Source of the DNA: Panagrolaimus kolymaensis | Lineage: Eukaryota > Nematoda > Chromadorea > Rhabditida > Panagrolaimidae | NCBI GenBank assembly: GCA_028622995.1 | Contig: JAJQJQ010000020.1 | Span: 3,038,001-3,102,000 of the forward strand | Reading direction: 5' to 3' | Length of the DNA: 64,000 nucleotides | In this document: one piece after another, positions 46,029 to 57,896 of the stretch | Numbering within the stretch: the first letter of the stretch is position 1 | Layout of the letters: every line of letters begins with the position of its first letter | The notes under the pieces: model-generated | Seen by the model: only the letters and a program-made list of their open reading frames with translations | Database searches by the model: none | What the model was told of the DNA's origin: nothing | Translations under genes and position numbers: made by a program

Positions 46029-48643
46029 ATGTTGAAGAAATATATTGTTTTATTTTTAATTTTAATATTTTACATAATTTTTGTTGTTTCTGGAAAACTT
46101 TTAAATTCTAATAGTCCAAGTAGTAATTGCCCAAATGGAACACTTCCTGGTTTTACAAATGGAACTTGTTGGTTGTTGAATAAAAATTCATTGGATTTTA
46201 TTGAAGCTGAAGAATATTGTCAAAGTTTTAAGGGACATCTTGCAAGCATTCATAATGCTTTTGATAATCTTTATTTAGCTGGTAAGTTAATTAATTGGCT
46301 AATGGGCGGATTCCCAAAAAATCAAAGCTGGAAAACTTTTTGTGATAATCAATAAACGCTTTCAAAAGGCTTAATTTTTTAAAGGATGAAAAGAGAGTTT
46401 TTTTCGATCACTTTTATTCGAACAACGAAAACTCTACTCCATAAGTTTTCTTTTTTTTACGTGGATTCTAAAAAGCTAAAACGCATCAAAAAAAATTTTT
46501 CTAGATCAAGCCGCTAAAATTTTTGATCAATCTGATGATTATTTAATTGGTGGAAATAATCTTGAAAATCATAAACAATGGGCATGGATGGATGGAAGTA
46601 ATATGGATTATACCGATTGGTCTTCGGGTGAGACTATTTTATTTTCCTAAAAAATACACTTTTGAGTTTTTTCTTTTTTAGCTGAACCCACAGATGATAC
46701 AATTAAAAATTGTATGGCTGTTAGTGTAAGTACTGGAATGTGGCATACCGCACTTTGCACTTTGAGAGCACCATTTGTATGTTCAATACAAAATCAAGAT
46801 TCTTCATCTACGACATTCAAAAATCCAATCTTGCCATTTGGGCCTGATCCATGGGTATTAAAACATAATGGAACTTATTATTATACTCATACTTTACAAA
46901 GTCGAATAGATATTTATAAAACTAAAGCGATGAGTGAATTACGTAATATTGCACCAGTAACTATTTGGACCCCACCCACCGATGGATTATGGTCACAAGA
47001 AATTTGGGCACCTGAAATTCATTTTTATGATGGAAAATTTTATGTTTATTTTGCTGGTGATGATGGAAATAATGATCATCATCGAGTTTATGTAATTGAA
47101 AATGCTTCACCCGATCCCACCATTGGTACTTGGACTTTTAAAGGTAAGAAATTTATGAATGCGAACTCAAGCAAAATTAAAAATACAAATAGCAAAAAAA
47201 AGTAAATTAAAGATATAATACAAATTCTCGTCGAAATATGAGAACAAAGAGTCGATTTTTTGACATAAAAAGTTTTCAAGATTTCAGTGTGAAAATTTTC
47301 GGAAAATATTTTTAAGATTCTGAATTCTTAATTTTCTACCACATAATTTTTATTTTTCTTACGTTATTTTCACCAGATGGAAAAGCTTTAAGACAAAAAA
47401 GAAAAATAAATGAAAATTTTTTCATAAAAGTGGATGAAATTTTTTTTCATAAAGTGAAAGCATTGAATACATGATAATTTGCATACATAAAAAGTCAATA
47501 AATGCGAAGAATGTCCAGCAAAAAGGTTCAAAGAATGTTTGAAAACATGCTCGCAGATGGTCGGGGTATCTTCAGGCTCTCCTTATTTATAGTTGTAAGG
47601 ATTTTTTCAGCTATGAAGGAATTTTAGTCGCACGTTTTTCAGCCAAAATTTGCATAATATTAATTTTCTTTCTCATCTTATAATAATTCAAGGGACAAAT
47701 AAATGAAAAAATTTGCTTAAAAATAAATGAATGCGCAAAAAAGTGAAGCTTGCTGTTGCTTTCCATGTTATTAATGAAACTAGGATGAGTGATTTTTAGG
47801 TGCTTTAAACAATTATGTATCTTAGAAAATGAAAGAGAGAACCTAAAATGCGAAAATGCAAGGGTAATTATTGAAAATGAGGACAGTGGTTTATAAGAAT
47901 TGTAGGATGATTTAGAGGATCTAAAGAATAATTTTTTAGATTAAAAAAATAAGATGGAAAAAATCCATCAAAATATTTGAATAGTTTTACCAAATAAACA
48001 AAAAAAACATCGATTTCTTTAAGGCAAAGTTGCTGATGCTAAAAATGATCATTGGGCAATTGATTCGGATACCTTTGAATTTAAAGGACAAAAATATCTT
48101 GTTTGGAGTGGATGGGAAAAGGATGAAAACCATGCACAAAATATATATATTGCAAAGCTATCTAATCCATGGACCATTGATGGACATCGAGTTATGATTT
48201 CCACACCTGAATATGATTGGGAAAAGAATGGCCAACCTCCAACAGTGAATGAAGGCCCAGTTGGGCTTATTTCACCCAAAGGTCGATTGGTTATTACTTA
48301 TTCTGCAAGTGGATGTTGGACAGATTTTTATGTTTTGGGTTTACTATCTCTTAAAGAAGGTGGAGATCCTATGAATGCTTCACATTGGACTAAAACTAAA
48401 ACCCCTGTATTTTCTGAAGATCAAGCCAGTGGAGCTTTTGGTCCAGGACATAATGGATTTTTTATGTCTCCCAATGATTCTGAATATTGGCTCATTTATC
48501 ATGCAAATAATCTTACTGGACAAGGTTGTGGGAATTTTAGAAATCCAAGAATACAAAAATTTACATGGAATTCGGACGATACTCCAAACTTTGGAAGTCC
48601 TGTAGCTATTAATATTCCAATTCCAAAACCTTCAGGAGAATAA
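46029..48643 (+). CDS. secreted C-type lectin fused to a GH43 glycoside hydrolase
   Basis: Exons 46029-46281, 46505-46627, 46682-47143 and 48024-48643 give 485 residues in one frame. A signal peptide (VLFLILIFYIIFVVSG) is followed by a C-type lectin domain (~35-150: CWLLNKNSLDFIEAEEYCQS, WAWMDGSNMDYTDWSS, NCMAVSV..., FVCSI). From ~165 comes a five-bladed GH43 domain: FGPDPWVLKHNGTYYYT (catalytic base Asp), SQEIWAPEIHF, HWAIDSDTF (pKa-modulating Asp) and NEGPVGL (general acid Glu). GH43 enzymes cleave arabinan, xylan or related side chains; most homologues are bacterial or fungal. Introns and fusion to an animal lectin show it is a resident gene. The exact substrate is unknown. Confidence 0.85.
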
Positions 48644-49822
48644 TAGAAAATTATAAAATTTAACATTATTGAAATTTTTATTAATCACTTTTCTAAATTG
48701 TTACTAAAAGTATCATAAATTTTTACATAAAAACGCTTTTTTTATAGAAGCAGATACAAAAAATAAATATAAAGCTCAATAAAAAATGGAACCACAACTG
48801 TTTACAATAAAATATTTTGGACCAATAAAAAACAAAAAGCAAACAAAGACAAAAGAGCTTATATGTCCGTATGTAAAAAGTCCAAGATACAACAAACAAA
48901 AATGAGTGGTAATCAGTATTTTTTACTTTCATATAAAGCAAAAATGCCATCACAAAGTTCGGTTAAGTTTAGCTTGGGGAAAGACATTCGTCAATCAAAT
49001 TTAAAGTAAAAGAAATCAACAAATTAATGTAACCAAAAATATTGAAAATTTGTCTAAAAAATAGTTTAATGTAAAGTTAGAAACAATGCTTTTCACTTAT
49101 GCATCCTGAAATCGTCAAAAAGCCTTTAAATTTATTATAAAATTTTTGTTTGAATAGAAAGAATAATTTTTTACTTACATTTTGTACCATAATTTATAAT
49201 CATATGTAATAGCCCTATTGTGTTATCATTATTTTTTATTGATACAATCGCATAAACGCAAGTTGTTGATGACTTCTTCAAACACCTCATTCCATAGTTT
49301 TTCAATTTTTACTTATCCATCCCATGTCAGACTTCACAATAACATGTAAATCAGGTTTAAATTATAGTAACATTAAATTGCTATGAAACAATTTACTTCT
49401 AACGGCTAAATCCTATCATTTGAAATGATCATGTTTCAGCTATGCGATAACGGAAGTGATAACACGAAAATCCTATACGACAACAACAACCATGCAATGA
49501 ATGCATCAAATCCGATCTTCTAATGCACATGACACGTAAAATCAAACAAGCTAATGCTAATTAACTATAGCATGAATGACAACTGCTATGAAACAGTTAA
49601 AAGATAGCTGAGAATTAGAGGAAATGATCATGGAAAACGGTCAAAGATGCCAGATCGGACGGAATCCATGAAAACCGCTACACTAGAAAGACCTGAAAAA
49701 AGGGACAAAAAAGAAGAAACAAAGAAAAAGCAAAAATTATGCAAAAATTAGAAAAAAAAAGTGGACAGTTTTTTTTATTTCACAAATGCAAGTCGCAAGT
49801 GTGAGTGTTGGACGCGGCTACG
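48644..49822. other. Intergenic spacer
   Basis: AT-rich, no gene. A short 5S-like word (GCCAGATCGGACGG) occurs at about 49649-49662, probably a tiny relic or chance. Confidence 0.4.
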
Positions 49823-50042
49823 AATACCTATGGAGTTTTTTATGAATAAATTAGAGACAGGTGTTTGGATGATTAGAATAATTTGATAATTAATTGAATG
49901 AATCGATGATTCATTTATTTTTGTTTGTTTATTAAAATTTAAAAACATTAAATATTGCTTTTCTTGAAAAAAGTTTTATTTCCATCGATTTCCATTGTTT
50001 TCAAACAAAATTAAAAACATTTATTTGCATGGAACAAATTGT
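49823..50042 (+). repeat. 220-bp direct repeat, left copy
   Basis: From AATACCTATGGAG to GCATGGAACAAATTGT. It looks identical, by eye, to 52898-53117, 3.07 kb away. It brackets the variant SL RNA, 5S, SXP-like gene and SL RNA copy 3. The ends lack TG...CA, so it is not a typical LTR. Confidence 0.9.
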
Positions 50043-50531
50043 ATTAATTTTGTGTTGGATTTTAGGTGGCACTGTAATACGATAAAATCTGACATTTATT
50101 TATTTATTTATTTAATAAGGTTCAATGAAAATAAGGATCTTTGAATTGGGATATCTAAAATCTTTAACACCAAAATGTGATGATTACAATTTATTTGATT
50201 GTAAGAATTTTTGTTTGAGTTCGACTTTTTTTATTTTTTATTTCTCAACAAGCTTCTACTACTGATTTTCATAATTAGAGTTCTGATGGCTTTGTGATTA
50301 TTAATTTGTTATTAACAAAAGCTTTTCATATTATAAGTTTTGTAAGGCATTTTTTAGCGACACGACCGACGCACAATCTCTTTCCCTCCATTTATTTATT
50401 ATATTTATCTCCTTTTTTCTATGACTCTCTCTCTAGTTAAAAAAAAATAGTGAACAATAAATATGAATGAAACTCGGCCTTTCTTTAATTGTTATGGAAA
50501 AATATATATGAGAAGCGAAGGTTTTATCATT
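50043..50531. other. Upstream flank of the variant SL RNA
   Basis: AT-rich. A loose match to the SL1-type upstream element (ACTCGGCCTTTCT at 50472-50484) lies 48-60 bp before the SL start. Confidence 0.4.
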
Positions 50532-50640
50532 GGTTAATTACCCTACAATTTTAAGGTAATCATTAATATCCAGCTCTGATAAAGCGGCAGGAAAAAAAAG
50601 TAAATAAATTTTGGAAAGTTTTGCTATAAAAAAGTGAAAC
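50532..50640 (+). ncRNA. variant spliced-leader RNA with a different leader
   Basis: A complete SL RNA shape: leader 50532-50555 (GGTTAATTACCC..., ending TTTTAAG), donor GT at 50556, then CCAGCTCT as in the SL1-type genes, Sm site AAATTTTGG at 50606-50614 and 3' hairpin GTTTTGCT/AGTGAAAC with wobble pairs. The leader loses one T of the first stem and the pairing strand loses an A (TTAATTACC with GGTAATcATTAA), a compensating change. The leader end -AAG recalls SL2-type leaders. It could still be inactive; expression is unproven. Confidence 0.7.
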
Positions 50641-50727
50641 AAAAATATTATTAAAATTAAAAAAACTGTTGATTTCAATTACAGAAGTAGTTATTTGAAT
50701 TTTGGAAGATGAAAAAAAAATGAAAAA

Positions 50728-50846
50728 AGCTTGGAGCACTCGAGATTCCCAGGAGGTCTCCCATCCAAGTACTAATCGAGCCCAGCAGTGCTTAACTTGC
50801 CAGATCGGACGGGATGGCGTGCTTTCACTGCGGTATGACCCCAAGC
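50728..50846 (-). rRNA. 5S ribosomal RNA, copy 3
   Basis: 119 nt, apparently identical to copies 1 and 2 on the minus strand. Its 3' end faces the variant SL RNA 87 bp away. Confidence 0.95.
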
Positions 50847-51304
50847 GAATGACTATCTTTTTGTGTTGCTGATATACCAAATGATGAACACCAAATAAGG
50901 AAAAAAATGAATGAATGAAAGAAAGAAAGAAAAAAAAAGTGACGACACAAAAAAGTGCATTTTTTTCAAACAAAAATTAATGTTTAAAGAGAAAGATAAA
51001 TTTATCAAAAGTAAAAAATGATGAAAAAACCTCACTCAGAAAAAGCAGCAACTGTTTTACGAAAAAAACTTATTTGACCGACCAGAATTTTTTAAATTTT
51101 AATCCCATATTTTTTTTTGTTTTGCAACATTGAAATGTTTTTTTATTAAAACATTAATTTATGCAATGTTTTTTTGTTTTGTTTAAAAAAACAATGGCTG
51201 ATTATTTTTTGATCAAAAATATGGTGTTCAATCACCAAAATGGGTAATATAAAAGCTGCATCAAATTTTTTAAATTCATATCATTTATTTGATTGAATCC
51301 AAAT
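50847..51304. other. 5S-proximal spacer of cassette 3
   Basis: The first ~110 bp resemble the 5S/SL spacer of cassettes 1 and 2 (TTTTTGTGTTGCT...). The similarity then fades before the SXP-like gene, marking where foreign sequence begins. Confidence 0.5.
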
Positions 51305-52409
51305 ATGTTTAACAAAGCATCACTTATTATTGTGCTACTATCTGTGAGTGCATTCTCCTCATCTGCAGCACCTACCGATAATTTACTTGGAGGCCTTCTT
51401 GGTGGCGGCGGCAGTGGTGGAGTCACTGTTCCTTCATTACCTTCAGATACATCTGGTTCAGCTGGACTTGCTGGTGGATTAGATGGTTTATTAGGTGGAC
51501 CTGATGGAATTTTATCCATTCTTAAAGTTTTGCCCCTTAATGCTGGTTTGGATGGCCTTGTTGGAGATGTTGTACGAGTGGTTCGTGTACTTCTCGATCA
51601 AGTCATAAACATTCTTGAACAATTACTTCCCGGTTTATCTCAAATTCAATTGGATGAATTATCTAAATTACTTGCAAATGAAAATTTAACTCATTCAGAA
51701 ATTTTACAAGAAATTGATGGTTGGGTTTCCGGACAAAAAGATGTCAACCTTACAAATTTATATAATTCCATTAAGGAAGATGTTCAAGGCAAAGTTGGAT
51801 CAACCCTTGATAGCGTACAAAAAATTGCTAATAACCTTTCACCTGAACTTGGAAATTTTGTTAAACAACTTGCTGTAAGTTTAAATCAATAATGCAAGCA
51901 TAAAAAATATATAATAATTATTTTTTAAGGATATCATCAATAATGATGCATTGACATTGCTCGATCAAGATAAAGCTATTGGAAATTTAGTTTCTAATCT
52001 TCTCACCAATATTCAAAAACTTCTTGATCAACTTTTAAAAGATCTTGGAAGCCTCCTCAATCTTAATAATCTCAATCTTAAAGGTCTCCTCCAAGTTGAT
52101 AGCATTCTCAATGGCTTACTTGGAAATGGTTTAACTGGAATAGTTGAAACCGTTAAAAAACTTTTAAACATCCTAACCGGTGGTCTTCTTGGAACTGATT
52201 TGTTGAATGGCCTTTTAAGCCCAGAAGGTTTATTATCAAGCATTTTGGGAAATGATGGACTTTTGGGTGGATTATTAGGCGGTAATGGTGGCATCTTAGG
52301 TGGAGTATTAGGTGGCAGTGGAGATAATGGCGGCGGCCTTCTTGGTGGTCTTTTAGGAGGTGGAAGTGGAAGTGGTGGACTTTTAAGCGGTGTTTTGGGT
52401 AAAAAATAA
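51305..52409 (+). CDS. secreted Gly/Leu-rich SXP/RAL-2-like protein
   Basis: Exons 51305-51874 and 51930-52409 give 349 residues. The start is the ATG giving MFNKASLIIVLLSVSAFSSSAA, a clear signal peptide. Flanking regions are GGLLGG repeats (LLGGLLGGGGSGG near the start; GGLLGGLLGGGSG near the end). The centre (~100-190: LDELSKLLANENLTHSEI, LQEIDGWVSGQ, NLSPELGNFVKQLA) resembles the DUF148/SXP-RAL-2 helical fold, a nematode-only secreted family of surface and secretory antigens. Function is unknown. The minus strand is also open because of the GGN repeats, but that is a composition effect. Confidence 0.75.
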
Positions 52410-52661
52410 ATATAGTATTTAAATAATATAATGTAATTAATAATTTTATTGTAAATATTATTGTCTTAATAAATCAATCAGCATACTAAATTTATGAATA
52501 CAAAATAAAATGCAATATTGTCAAAATTTTACTGAAAGTGAGCTACGACGACAACATTTCCTTTATGTGTGTGCGTTCGTTATCTTTCCATTTCTCCTCT
52601 CTTTTTTGTATAATTCTTTGGTTGAAAAAGAAAAAGAGAAAAATGAGCAAAAAAAGCCCCA

Positions 52662-52674
52662 ACGCATCCTCTGC
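52662..52674 (+). promoter_or_regulatory. PSE-like element of SL RNA copy 3
   Basis: ACGCATCCTCTGC at 46-58 bp before the SL RNA start, as in copies 1 and 2. Confidence 0.7.
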
Positions 52675-52719
52675 TATTTTATATTTTGATAGAAAAATAA
52701 TGAAAAAGATATTTTCTTC

Positions 52720-52830
52720 GGTTTAATTACCCAAAGTTTGAGGTAATAATTAAATTCCAGCTCTTTTATTAGTGGCTTTGGAAAAATTAAAATAAATTTT
52801 GGAAAGTTTTGCTTTTTTACAAAGCGAAAC
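52720..52830 (+). ncRNA. SL1-type spliced-leader RNA, copy 3
   Basis: Leader exon 52720-52742 with the same extra A, donor GT at 52743, Sm site AAATTTTGG (52796-52802 region) and 3' hairpin GTTTTGCTT/AAGCGAAAC. Its partner 5S gene is 1.9 kb upstream because the spacer now holds the SXP-like gene. Confidence 0.9.
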
Positions 52831-52897
52831 AAATATTTATAAAAAAGGAGCAATAATAATTTTTTGTTGATAATGCAATGTGGGTGGAAATGCTGCA

Positions 52898-53117
52898 AAT
52901 ACCTATGGAGTTTTTTATGAATAAATTAGAGACAGGTGTTTGGATGATTAGAATAATTTGATAATTAATTGAATGAATCGATGATTCATTTATTTTTGTT
53001 TGTTTATTAAAATTTAAAAACATTAAATATTGCTTTTCTTGAAAAAAGTTTTATTTCCATCGATTTCCATTGTTTTCAAACAAAATTAAAAACATTTATT
53101 TGCATGGAACAAATTGT
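52898..53117 (+). repeat. 220-bp direct repeat, right copy
   Basis: Apparently identical to 49823-50042, same orientation. Confidence 0.9.
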
Positions 53118-53633
53118 TAATTATTTGTTCAGCCACACGAACTGCTGGTGGAGTCACTCACTTTTCTTTTAACTAAAAAAAATGATCGAGCACAATTAAA
53201 ATTATAATAAATAAACTCTTTTTTTTTATTACTATAATTTTTGCAATTAAGTATTTTTGATGCCGAAATATTCGATAAATAAAAAATCTTTTTTATTTTT
53301 TAAGTCTAACAAAATTAAACAAAAAAATAAGAATATAATATTTATTTGCTTACAAAGCATGACAATCTACCGAGATCCATTTTGTTTTTCGTACATTTTC
53401 GGACAGGTTTGCTCAAATCGATTTATTGCAACAAGATTTCAGTTTGATTTTTTTTTTGAAAAACTTCTCTATTTAAAAAAAATTTAACTATAAACTTTTT
53501 AATAAAAAAAACTCAAAGAAAAAAACAATTTTACGCCGAATTATAAACAGACACTAAACTGCTAATAGGATCTCGTGATCTCGGTAAAGTGTCACATTTT
53601 GTAAAGCTTTAAACCATATTAATTAAAATCATT
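53118..53633. other. Intergenic spacer
   Basis: AT-rich; a 76-codon plus-strand frame is unsupported. No other feature was seen. Confidence 0.4.
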
Positions 53634-55124
53634 TCATTTATTTTTTTGCAAAACAAACAAATATTGATGCATTACATTTTTTCTTTCGAGTATTTCTTGT
53701 GTAAGCTTTATCGGTTTAGGTGATGTACCATAAAACACTTCTAATAATTGAAAACCTAAAATTTGAAGACAGGTTTAAAGTTTTGTAAATTATGGCTTTT
53801 ATTTACCTTCAAACATCATAGCTAATCTCATTCGACCATATATTCTGTGAACATTGTAATAAATAGTGTCTTCGCCAACTGGAAACCCGACAAACAATAT
53901 ACCTTCCTTTTTTAATAAACAATGAATTTTATTCATTTCTCGAATATCTCCAATTGGATCCATCGGATCTCCATATCGACCCAAGCCACTATGTTCGATA
54001 CTTGAATAACTCACGATAAAATCAAAATGATTGTTAAGTCTAAAACTTAGAAGCAAAAAAAAAAATGAATTTTAAAATATTTATAACAAACTCCTTTTGT
54101 AAAGAAGGCAATTCAGGAGCATAAATAAAATTCATTTGTGGATGAGTAATTTTTACTTTTTTATAATCTATCGTTGAAACATTTTTAGCTCCGTTCGCTA
54201 AAATAAAAGTTTCTACCCAAGGTGTAAGTGAACCAATTACAGCCCCAACTTGTCCATTAACATTAAAAAATTTTGTCGCCATGTAAACTGCTACTTAAAA
54301 TTTTTTTTGTTAGGGATTATTTAATTTTCAAATAACAACATTTTTAACTAACATGCTTGATTACCATAAGGCCGTGAAACTTTATACGGATCTTGCTTAG
54401 CAATATCAACCAAATTATTCATATTTGTTTCATTCCATATTGATATTGATTTATCCTCATTGTTTGGAACATTATTACGAAAATAACTTTCGAGTTTAGA
54501 ATAATTATTTAGCAAAAAAGCTTCAGGATTGGGTAATTCTTTTGGTGGAACCAAAGTTAATCCATTATCAGCAATTTTTTGCCATTCAATAAATATCTTA
54601 AAATTATTATATCAGTCTAAAGAAGTTTTTACGAAAATTCTATTTTAAATTTTTTTAATTTTTGTGGCATTTACTAAAGTTTAAATTTAAAAAAAACAAA
54701 AGCCAGCACCTTTAAATAAAAAAGTTCGACGCTTACTTACATCTTCACAAGATATTGGAATTTTTTTTGCTAAAATAGGAATTAAATCATTTTTAATAAA
54801 TAAATAGTCATATTTATTAAAAACGTTTTTGGTAATTTCATCAATATGGATTCTTCCTTTCGCTGTAGCAAAATAACTAAAAATAAAAAAACATTTTTTT
54901 TAGTGTGATTAAAAAATAAAAAAAACCTAATACCTTAAGTTTGAATCAACAAAGTTTGAATCAACAACAGTTGGAGAATTTAATAAAGTGTCAGAAGAAA
55001 AATCGCTTAGAATTGCTTTATCAGAATATCTTTTCATAAATGCAAATATAAATAGAATCAGAGCAACTATAACGGCAAATTTCCAAAAATTATTTAATTT
55101 CGACCATCGATAAGCAGCTTGCAT
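53634..55124 (-). CDS. DUF268 family membrane protein
   Basis: Exons 55124-54934, 54876-54741, 54596-54353, 54290-54092, 54039-53807 and 53755-53634 give 374 residues. One hydrophobic segment (FAVIVALILFIFAFM, ~residues 17-31) makes it a type II membrane protein. The DUF268 core is clear: GAVIGSLTPWVETFIL, STIDYKKVKITHP, FDFIVSYSSIEHSGLGRYGDP, DPIGDIREM and FVGFPVGEDTIYYNVHRIYG. The fold resembles a methyltransferase-like Rossmann domain; the activity is unknown. Common in nematodes. All six exons keep frame and no lesion was seen. Confidence 0.85.
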
Positions 55125-55240
55125 ATCGTTTATTGAATGGTATTTGCGCTAATCTAAAAAAATATTTCTTGTCATGTGGTTACTCCTTGCCTCTCTTTTA
55201 ATTTATAGTAATACCGCATCGTGTATATGAACTCTTTTCG

Positions 55241-55455
55241 ACGGGTCACGTCTTTTTCGCGACACGGCAGTGTTCGCGGTGCGGTTAGAGTTTTCCCCAA
55301 AATTAAAATTAATTTGATGGTTTAAAACTTTTTAACATAAAAAAGTTATCAATTTTTTCGTAACTCTTAATCACACACCGCATTAGAACGATGTACGAAA
55401 TGATAACCACAAGCGCGAAATAGTCTGCTGCCGTGGCGCGAAATATACGGACCCA
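55241..55455. mobile_element. GC-rich inverted-repeat element (candidate MITE)
   Basis: About 215 bp, clearly richer in GC than its surroundings. Left ACGGGTCACG...TTTCGCGACACGGCAG pairs with right ...CTGCCGTGGCGCGAAATATACGGACCCA. The word TTTTCG flanks both ends (55235-55240 and 55456-55461), a possible 6-bp target duplication. The family is not identified. Confidence 0.6.
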
Positions 55456-55461
55456 TTTTCG

Positions 55462-56481
55462 CTTCCTAGCCTAGGATTCCACGTATGAAGAAATAGAACC
55501 ACAAAGGATAAAAACAAGTGAAACAGCAACAAAAAAAATGTTCAACAGACGCAATTTTCATTAAATAGACAAATAATAAAGACTTGAATAAAATGTCTAA
55601 AAAATATTTACACGTGTCATTTTTTAGTTGCAGACAGTAAGAAATCGAGTTTATGATTGGTTTGTTGAAGGCCGCCATTCAATGAATTCTTTTTAAAAAT
55701 GTTTTTACTCATTCGGACAAAACAAATAATTTTTTTTTATTAAAACTGCTATTGTTCTTATTATGTATAACATATTCCGTTTTGAGGAAGAAAAAAATTT
55801 AAGCTGTCTTTTTCTAGTTTGAGCACCTGGTCTTTTATAAATATTTTATGAAACCTCGGAAAGTAGCATTTAACTCCCTAATTTTTCATCATTTAATAAC
55901 TAATTGTCTCAGCTTACATAAAAAATTTCTTTTTTTTATTTGTTTTCTCTCATCACAAAGTTTTATTTTGAAATATGTTTCCCTTTTTTAATGATGTACA
56001 TATCGGAGTTTGTTTAAAAAGCTGCGAAAATGATGAAAAAAGATAAAAAAAAGAATATGTAAAAAATTATGACGCGTGGATTTTTTGGCTATTAATAAAT
56101 ACTGTAATTTAAGCGTGGCGTGTAAAATAAATAAAGATCTTTTACCAAAAAAGTTAATATCATGAAAATATATCACCGATGGATTTTAAAAAAATTGTTA
56201 TTAATTTTTTTTTGATTTTGAAAAAAATGAAACCAAATATCAATTTTTTTTTTAAATAGAATTTATAATTAAAATTACTTTTCGTGGTTGTTCTGAGTAT
56301 GATTTCTTTGGCTTTACCCTTCCTCATCATCCTATTCACAATGCTTTTTATTTTATCTTTATAAAATGGGAATGCATATTTTTTGTTATCAAAACATCAT
56401 ACAGAAATAAGGGCGTTAACAGCTTAGTAGTTATCATCGTTTATTGATTTTTCGTTTATTAGAGACAAAAAAATTATTTCA
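55462..56481. other. Intergenic spacer
   Basis: AT-rich sequence upstream of the plus-strand gene at 56482. Two minus frames of 60-70 codons are unsupported. Confidence 0.4.
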
Positions 56482-57896
56482 ATGGAACGAAGACAAAAAA
56501 AAAGTTATTTTGTAAACTTTTTTTTCTTACTTTTTTTGTTGTTGCCTATGGGTTTTCCTTCACTATCAGAATATTATCAACATAGTCCAACTTATGGCAA
56601 CCTTCTATCAAAGCTGGAATTTGAAGTGGCTTTTGCTAAAAATGATGATGAAAGACGTGAAATTATTGATTCATTTTCAAAATCATATTTAACTCCTCAT
56701 CAAATTTGGTATACTCGTCTTAAAAGTTTGGGACTCACATCAAGTCCTAAAGAAAAGAATGAAATCTTAAGTGCAGCGATATTTCATTTTTGTAATGATC
56801 CTAGAATTCAAGAAAAAAATCAACTGCTCATATTTTCACAATTTATTATTCAACAAACTCAAAGACGTTACTACCATCGTGAACGCTCTAGACGTTTTAC
56901 ATATCCACATCCAAAATTAGAAATGATGTTTTTGTCATATCAATCATGGCATTTAGGTTTGTAGTAACTTTCAATGTTTTATTATACAATATTTATCCAT
57001 AAAAAACTATTATTCATGCATTTTTTTGCAATTTAGATGAGCCGCCTGAACCATCAATTATTAAAAATATTGAAAGGTTTAAAGAATTATTTTGGAAAAT
57101 TAAAGCTGTAATAAATGATGTTGAAATTTGGTTTAATTTGATTCTTGAAAGTGATCATTATGAATTTATTAAAGCTAATGTTGAACATCGTTTGGGATTT
57201 CATTTATGGAATAAGAAACTTTGAAAAATGTATATAGATTTTCTTAAAATTGCTAATCCCAATGAAATGTTAAAAGTTTATTCAAAATATTGTAGATTCT
57301 TTTTGGATGACACAGAAACTATGGAAGAATATAAAAATGCTGTAAAAATTTATGGTCATCAATCAAATGTTTCATGGGAAAATCCATTTGAATTTGAAAT
57401 TTATAAACCATCTTTAAATCAATTAATTTATGAAGAAAATGTAATTGATAATAATTTTACTTTTCCATATGTCAATCTCGATAATTATAAAGATACGGAA
57501 TTTTTTCTTTCTAAACAATTTTGGTCATTCCCAATTCCAACAATTCGATATATTACTTCTGCTACGAATTCTTCAGTTCTTCGAAAGCTTCATCGAACGT
57601 GTCGATATTTTTTAATTTACGTCCCGAAATTCTTTGTTATAAATTTAGTTTTGGAAATGATATGGAAAATCCTTGTTATAATTTACAATTTAAAAAGGAA
57701 TCATTATATTGTGAAAGTAATTTATTTCCACGATTCAACATAAAATTTTTACATGTAACTGATAATTTTAATTGTTCCCATTCGAACCCTTTATTTCTTT
57801 CATATATAATTAAATATAAAATTTATGAATGTAATGCAAAAATTATAGAATTAAATTGGGTGAAAATTAATGAAAAAGAATTTAATTTTTTGGTTA

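Noticed and set aside
49640..49670. Fourth 5S rRNA copy
   Set aside because: Only a ~14-base 5S-like word is present; the rest of the gene is missing.
51232..52294. Minus-strand Pro-rich frames opposite the Gly/Leu-rich gene
   Set aside because: Pro-rich mirror images of GGN codons; the plus strand has a signal peptide and a spliced frame.
49823..53117. LTR retrotransposon bounded by the 220-bp direct repeats
   Set aside because: The repeats lack TG...CA ends, and there is no primer-binding site, polypurine tract or retroelement protein between them.
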